Position numbers and translations under genes: made by a program. Shown here in pieces: positions 63,301 through 64,000 of a stretch of 64,000 nucleotides of DNA. The notes beneath the pieces are model-generated. The model saw only the letters and a list, made by a program, of their open reading frames with translations, did no database searches and had not been told where the DNA came from. Source of the stretch: Acanthosoma haemorrhoidale (lineage: Eukaryota > Arthropoda > Insecta > Hemiptera > Acanthosomatidae); assembly GCA_930367205.1 (NCBI GenBank), contig OV884009.1, forward strand, positions 87,379,189 through 87,443,188, read 5' to 3'. Within the stretch, counting starts at the first letter, position 1, and every line of letters begins with the position of its first letter.

Positions 63301-63501
63301 TGGATTAGCTTTAAATTGTTTTTTATTTTATTAATTTTTTTCATTTCTTTTTTTTTAGGAATATCCCTCTATTAATAGCAAAGTCAGCATCCAAAAGAAA
63401 ATTGGGGCTCCAAATTCTTGTGTAATTGAAACCAATGAAAATGGAGATGAAAACACAAAAAATAAAAGCAGCCAAAACAGTAGGGGGAGTGATCAGAATT
63501 T
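30298..63501 (+). CDS. Synd: Syndapin/PACSIN, N-terminal 383 codons in seven exons (F-BAR domain and linker)
   Basis: Exons: 30298-30512 (ATG at 30299), 47487-47635, 52612-52800, 56593-56819, 57224-57344, 60152-60259, 63359-63501. All have AG/GT borders and matching phases. Residues 1 to about 290 form the F-BAR domain (SFWEPGNYKRTTKRIEDGYK, GWSRKWNDLIEKGPEYGT, AFKKAQKPWGKLLTKVNKAK, YNPKYMEDM, DLKWWSNNHGVNMAMNWPQF), very close to animal PACSINs. It bends membranes and links dynamin and actin regulators in endocytosis, and in flies shapes the subsynaptic reticulum. The linker begins at DYTEEFRDIAKGKSKDA. The C-terminal SH3 domain that binds dynamin and WASP must be encoded beyond the window. 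No NPF motif is seen in the linker so far. No stops or shifts occur. Confidence 0.93.
31041..31125 (+). repeat. tRNA-derived SINE head
   Basis: TGGCCGAGGGAGCTGG (A-box-like) is followed about 30 bp later by GTGAGTTTGATTCTCACC (B-box-like), in Leu/Ser-tRNA style. It merges into AT-rich sequence with no clear tail. Confidence 0.45.
32380..32960 (+). mobile_element. Degenerate LINE reverse-transcriptase C-terminal fragment
   Basis: Broken + strand readings include FLGSLVSQDNNVNIE, NKAAYKAL, then LIREARVRWMER. These fit the region after the RT catalytic box in RTE-like LINEs. Many stops interrupt it. Confidence 0.4.
33000..33840 (-). mobile_element. CR1-like LINE fragment, - strand
   Basis: On the - strand YSIHINDLHTYIQHCS matches the INDL region before the RT catalytic box, and later SKNLGLVLIQTLFLGH matches the GVxLDxxLS block. 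It appears to be the same family as the copies near 36.5 and 49.5 kb. Many stops. Confidence 0.45.
33960..34160 (+). mobile_element. LINE 3' coding fragment
   Basis: Encodes INKLILYGHVKRMAEDRWPK, the WxGHVxRM signature near the end of Jockey/RTE-like RT proteins. After a frameshift comes GRMDVLEEAMAALKN. Confidence 0.55.
34180..35670 (-). mobile_element. RTE-like LINE reverse transcriptase, - strand, degenerate but long
   Basis: From right to left: GSIPSEVLKLDLNTLNKLL, LVKIWEEKNLPTDWRKELMV, YNWKKITLLSVPSKLLITII (RT box 2), a palm region with SHLYMAFIDL (35340 area), then ILNLMKKLYENYECCF, a decayed FxDD box near 34935, IRRFQFEATKPGMNINMNKT, and the tail DGAFEKQALD..NQQGA, then LGARGD near 34200. 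This is about 1.5 kb of one RT with frameshifts. The + strand ORF of 126 codons at 34653 is its shadow. Confidence 0.7.
35809..35826. repeat. Poly-C tract
   Basis: Run of about 12 C followed by TCCCC. Unusual in this AT-rich sequence. Similar shorter C runs occur at about 40220, 44508, 51902 and 52277. Confidence 0.8.
35930..37090 (-). mobile_element. CR1-like LINE fragment with 3' tail, - strand
   Basis: The - strand has TTDQTLSWHQHSS, then LKRIMNSFVRFVFG, the block after the RT catalytic centre in CR1/Jockey-like elements. The left edge near 35940 reads as CTGGAATAAATTTC on the - strand, close to the TCCCAGAATAAA tail of the other copies. Dead. Confidence 0.55.
37100..39090. other. Syndapin intron, nothing recognised
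   Basis: AT-rich, short ORFs, no motif I can support. Confidence 0.4.
39095..39180 (+). repeat. tRNA-derived SINE head, second copy
   Basis: GCGGGTTTGAGTCCCACCC is a good pol III B box. The A-box region (GGGAATGACTGGAATGTGG) is worn. It lies in the same intron and orientation as the copy at 31041. Confidence 0.4.
39250..41080. other. Syndapin intron, nothing recognised
   Basis: Very AT-rich. A C run at about 40220 is the only marked feature. Confidence 0.4.
41270..43790 (+). pseudogene. Decayed copy of a multicopy arthropod repeat protein, split by a piggyBac-type element
   Basis: The + strand, in three frames, encodes a protein I recognise from many arthropod genomes as high-copy uncharacterised loci: YFGLRRGDQDK..APHKVCH (41310), QELNNLVRCLGLPKGAAQLF (41695), RRFGVQYD (41900), then after the insertion LLFIDSLKSSLKFVLLHNGN (42915), HSVHCKETYDNFVLLLKKS, KRLVCGDLKVHALRSP, KLKEGIFVGPDIK, VVEKFFGNMKGHNY and NISEEQEERFQQDIKEIEQR (43690). 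The function of the family is unknown to me. Multicopy spread suggests a transposon protein. At least ten stops or shifts are present. It is unrelated to syndapin, whose intron holds it. Confidence 0.7.
41927..42910 (+). mobile_element. piggyBac-type element, non-autonomous, with TTAA target duplication
   Basis: The ends CCCCTTGACATACAA (41931-41945) and TTGTATGTCAAGGGG (42892-42906) are perfect 15-bp inverted repeats. Each is bordered by TTAA (41927-41930, 42907-42910), the exact target site of piggyBac. A subterminal palindrome GGAGACGTCA/TGACGTCTCC lies at 41955-41964 and 41991-42000. Inside, + strand fragments in shifted frames resemble the N-terminal part of a piggyBac-type transposase (DYSSDDSEIEN, RPISSSDESDVPEDE, then DDFFEMIVRETNRCAAQLE, DWYPLTNDGVRAYFAL, KRFLTISHYLRN to about 42865). 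The catalytic and C-terminal parts are missing. Confidence 0.85.
45300..45352. repeat. ATT microsatellite
   Basis: About 17 units of TTA/ATT with one interruption (ATTG). Confidence 0.9.
46030..46965 (-). mobile_element. hAT-like element copy A, degenerate
   Basis: The - strand has NHFMKNHSDFDSKYPVGSV, then KSFCYWHNK and MEIREQLIKLSL, which fit the GTF2I-repeat/ZBED-type hAT transposase family common in arthropods. The low end reads CAAGGGCGACCAACC..GAGGGCCAC, a hAT-style terminus. It shares about 750 bp with the + strand copy at 62220-63000 and lies in the 17-kb intron. Confidence 0.55.
47487..47635 (+). CDS. Synd: Syndapin exon 2
   Basis: Encodes GPEYGTTEAAWKGVLIEADR, then LCDLHLRVKDDLSNVV and SVKSWQKDTYHK, F-BAR helix 2. 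It is separated from exon 1 by 17 kb. Ends in phase 0. Confidence 0.93.
47700..48800. other. Syndapin intron 2, nothing recognised
   Basis: AT-rich, no supported element. Confidence 0.4.
48805..50270 (-). mobile_element. CR1-like LINE, 5'-truncated, with 3' UTR and A tail, - strand
   Basis: From right to left: INDLLKSIYH, then a worn YADD region, KLRLNTVETKAI-like sequence in broken frames, LNDHIITFGYTVKNLNNTI, DQDQTLPGKSHISRW, LSYFISVTISFPRLLVLS and GLGDKLKQLMNCFI. The 3' UTR follows and ends GTCCCAGAATAAAG plus T-rich/A-rich sequence at about 48815. Stops are scattered. Confidence 0.6.
50400..51330 (-). mobile_element. LINE RNase H domain fragment (I/R1-like), - strand
   Basis: The - strand has ETPYCAHVEVYTIITVAL, then GPPGNTGIDGNKRADELAKK (the RNase H end motif GNxxADxLAK), then VDLQFIGHEPAI and NLVTGIFTRHCRLSH, which matches the post-RNase H LxTGHxxLxxH motif. 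Frameshifts and stops occur. Confidence 0.6.
51340..52600. other. Syndapin intron 2 remainder, likely old LINE debris
   Basis: ACCTGATGAAGACATACATAGTATGTCAAAACG near 51631 is in the style of LINE untranslated regions. No ORF is supported. Confidence 0.3.
52612..52800 (+). CDS. Synd: Syndapin exon 3
   Basis: Encodes SMMQIKERKEIEDAFKKAQK, PWGKLLTKVNKAKSDYHSAC and a Ser/Asn-rich loop ending SLSMDQ. The loop between helices is where PACSINs vary in length. Phase 0 on both sides, so skipping would keep the frame. Confidence 0.92.
53237..53254. repeat. TA microsatellite
   Basis: Short run of TA units. Confidence 0.7.
53560..54420 (-). mobile_element. LINE fragments, - strand
   Basis: 53565-53670 is similar over about 100 bp to 61915-62030 (shared CACAGTGCCAAAAC and ATCATTTTAACAAGC). 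From 53700 on, - strand pieces such as NNNHKILLDFT and LLLFLSVPTLSP fit the palm region of CR1-like RT. Heavily mutated. Confidence 0.4.
55440..55735 (+). mobile_element. LINE reverse-transcriptase N-terminal fragment
   Basis: The + strand reads KSNKAPGLNNIPAELFKN, then a broken region and HPIHQEGSSLNCNNYRCILL. NKAPGxxxIPAEL and NNYRxIxLL are boxes 1 and 2 of Jockey/RTE-type RT. Frameshifted. Confidence 0.6.
55740..56592. other. Syndapin intron 3 end, nothing recognised
   Basis: AT-rich and featureless up to the exon 4 acceptor. Confidence 0.4.
56593..56819 (+). CDS. Synd: Syndapin exon 4
   Basis: Encodes VKKMQDRVAKTKDDVQKCKE, then NSYNPKYMEDMTVVFEKCQT and RLQFFKETLFSLHKYLN, the long F-BAR helix. 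The frame is also open upstream of the acceptor ttgttaag, but homology starts at 56593. Ends in phase 2 before gtaagt. Confidence 0.92.
57224..57344 (+). CDS. Synd: Syndapin exon 5
   Basis: Encodes LPQIYEEFYHTVNNADHEKD, then LKWWSNNHGVNMAMNWPQFE, the highly conserved end of the F-BAR domain. A long T tract precedes the acceptor. Phase 0 out. Confidence 0.93.
58094..58858 (+). mobile_element. Second piggyBac-type element with TTAA ends and a Cys-rich C-terminal transposase fragment
   Basis: Left end TTAA then CCCCTTGCCTTACTT (58098-58112). Right end, inverted, TTAA then CCTCTTGCTGTACCA. They match imperfectly, and the first bases match the element at 41931. A 15-bp near-palindrome (ACGAGTCAGACTTGT) recurs at 58115, 58160 and 58203. 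From 58229 a frame gives GPHINISKYN.., GKKTTRLCKVCCAK and, after one shift, WKCLECTVANIWQCFRKYHT (to about 58425). This is a CxxC..CxxC..C..H pattern like the C-terminal zinc-binding tail of piggyBac transposases. The N-terminal and catalytic parts are absent. Confidence 0.7.
59180..59470 (-). mobile_element. LINE reverse-transcriptase fragment, - strand
   Basis: The - strand reads VMGDIQFGFCQGLATRITL near 59270-59325, which matches the QxGFRxGxGTRExx box of RTE/Jockey-like RT. The sequence on either side is too worn to read. Confidence 0.5.
59480..60150. other. Syndapin intron 5 end, nothing recognised
   Basis: AT-rich, no supported feature other than the exon 6 acceptor. Confidence 0.4.
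60152..60259 (+). CDS. Synd: Syndapin exon 6
   Basis: Encodes DYTEEFRDIAKGKSKDAIPA, then GSITLINQRPVGEDLT, the start of the linker after the F-BAR. It is 36 codons, phase 0 on both sides. Confidence 0.9.
61250..62075 (-). mobile_element. RTE-like LINE fragments, - strand
   Basis: From right to left: TGGRQGDSLAALYLN (61890-61930; RT box GxRQGDxLxxxLFN), then the C-terminal pieces WRRRSNEKIRDLYHN and NKLLWPWLVTLKE (61430-61560). The middle is deleted or unreadable. It lies in the last intron in the window. Confidence 0.55.
62085..63005 (+). mobile_element. hAT-like element copy B, degenerate
   Basis: The + strand has ENHFMKNHSDFDSKYLVGSV, LTSDFIEKKEKSLCGQQLVF, then MKPYGDREQLIKLSLKMFTK in neighbouring frames. 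It starts near CCAGGGGTGACCAATTTGCCC (62086), a hAT-style end. It is the inverted relative of copy A at 46030-46965, and both contain the CCAGGCGGCAAAAGACAAA block (62278 here). Confidence 0.55.
63359..63501 (+). CDS. Synd: Syndapin exon 7 (linker)
   Basis: Encodes EYPSINSKVSIQKKIGAP, then a polar Asn/Glu/Ser-rich stretch ending SRGSDQN. It has an acceptor after a long T tract and a gtgagt donor, and ends in phase 2. It is less conserved, as expected for the disordered linker, so support comes from splice sites and frame. The next exon is outside the window. Confidence 0.75.
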
Positions 63502-64000
63502 GTGAGTATTTAAAATTTCATTGTGGTAAATAAGACATTAGTTATTAAAAAAAAACTGGTGATGAAACATTCGATCCACTTTCTAATGTTGTTCATGACA
63601 GTGCTCATGGTTGTCTAATGTTCTTCACCTCTAAGCTACTACTTGCCACTGAGTGATCGATAACCCAGAAATAATCCTCCGAGTATCTGGATGTATTCGA
63701 ACCACAGTGGGAGAGATTGTGGAAGATCCTATCCTCTAAAAACAGATACACGTCAACAAGGCCCAAAAGAAATCTGTATATGACTACTAATTAACACCAA
63801 ACATACTTATTCCCGATATGCATGCTGTTCATTTTTTTAATATTCTTTGTCATATCCAGCACGTATCTCGGATTACTGCTATTTGCATTTTAAAAGTGTT
63901 CAGTTGATCTAAGAGAATTTCAAATGTTCTGGAAGTGAGGATATTGCAAAATCCAATGTTAGATTTATAATGGCTGATACTTCATATCATTGAATAAAAG
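63502..64000. other. Syndapin intron after exon 7, nothing recognised
   Basis: From the gtgagt donor to the window edge. I see no coding sequence for the SH3 domain here. Confidence 0.5.

Overview
This is arthropod nuclear DNA, almost certainly insect. It is AT-rich, has long introns with ordinary GT..AG splice sites, and carries many decayed transposons of arthropod type (Jockey, CR1-like and RTE-like LINEs, Ty3/gypsy, Bel/Pao, mariner, piggyBac, hAT). The style of the repeats would fit a hemipteran, but I cannot name the species. Nothing prokaryotic is present.

Two host genes were found, both on the + strand and both cut by a window edge. (1) From 3277 to 17804 lie the last 12 exons of a secreted EGF/laminin-G protein. 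The domain order is EGF-EGF-LamG-EGF-LamG-EGF-LamG, which best fits a pikachurin (EGFLAM)-like matrix protein. All reading phases agree across the 12 exons, giving 750 residues and then a stop. The 5' exons lie before base 1. (2) From 30298 to 63501 lie the first seven coding exons of syndapin/PACSIN. They cover the whole F-BAR membrane-bending domain and part of the linker. The SH3 exons lie past the right edge. The first coding intron is 17 kb long.

Layout: 1-1100, Gag-like ORF and leader of an LTR element on the - strand. 1581-1800, small element with perfect 29-bp inverted ends. 3277-17804, LamG gene with a Jockey tail (10.5-11.5 kb) and a Ty3/gypsy integrase tail (12.8-13.75 kb) in its introns. 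17.8-30.3 kb, intergenic: AT-rich and empty at first, then a rearranged gypsy/LTR/mariner cluster (22.3-24.7 kb), a Bel/Pao scrap (26.3 kb) and a GC-rich possible LINE ORF1 relic (28-28.8 kb). 30.3-64 kb, syndapin, whose introns hold LINE fragments, tRNA-derived repeats, two inverted hAT-like copies and two piggyBac-type elements.

The most distinctive structure is at 41.3-43.8 kb. A piggyBac-type element with perfect 15-bp ends and TTAA duplications sits inside the decayed ORF of an older multicopy arthropod repeat, and removing it would restore the host frame. A second TTAA-flanked element at 58.1-58.9 kb carries what looks like the complementary C-terminal, Cys-rich end of a piggyBac-type transposase. 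I saw no convincing new biological system. The value lies in the two gene models and the nested-transposon history. Family names for repeats rest on motif recognition by eye.
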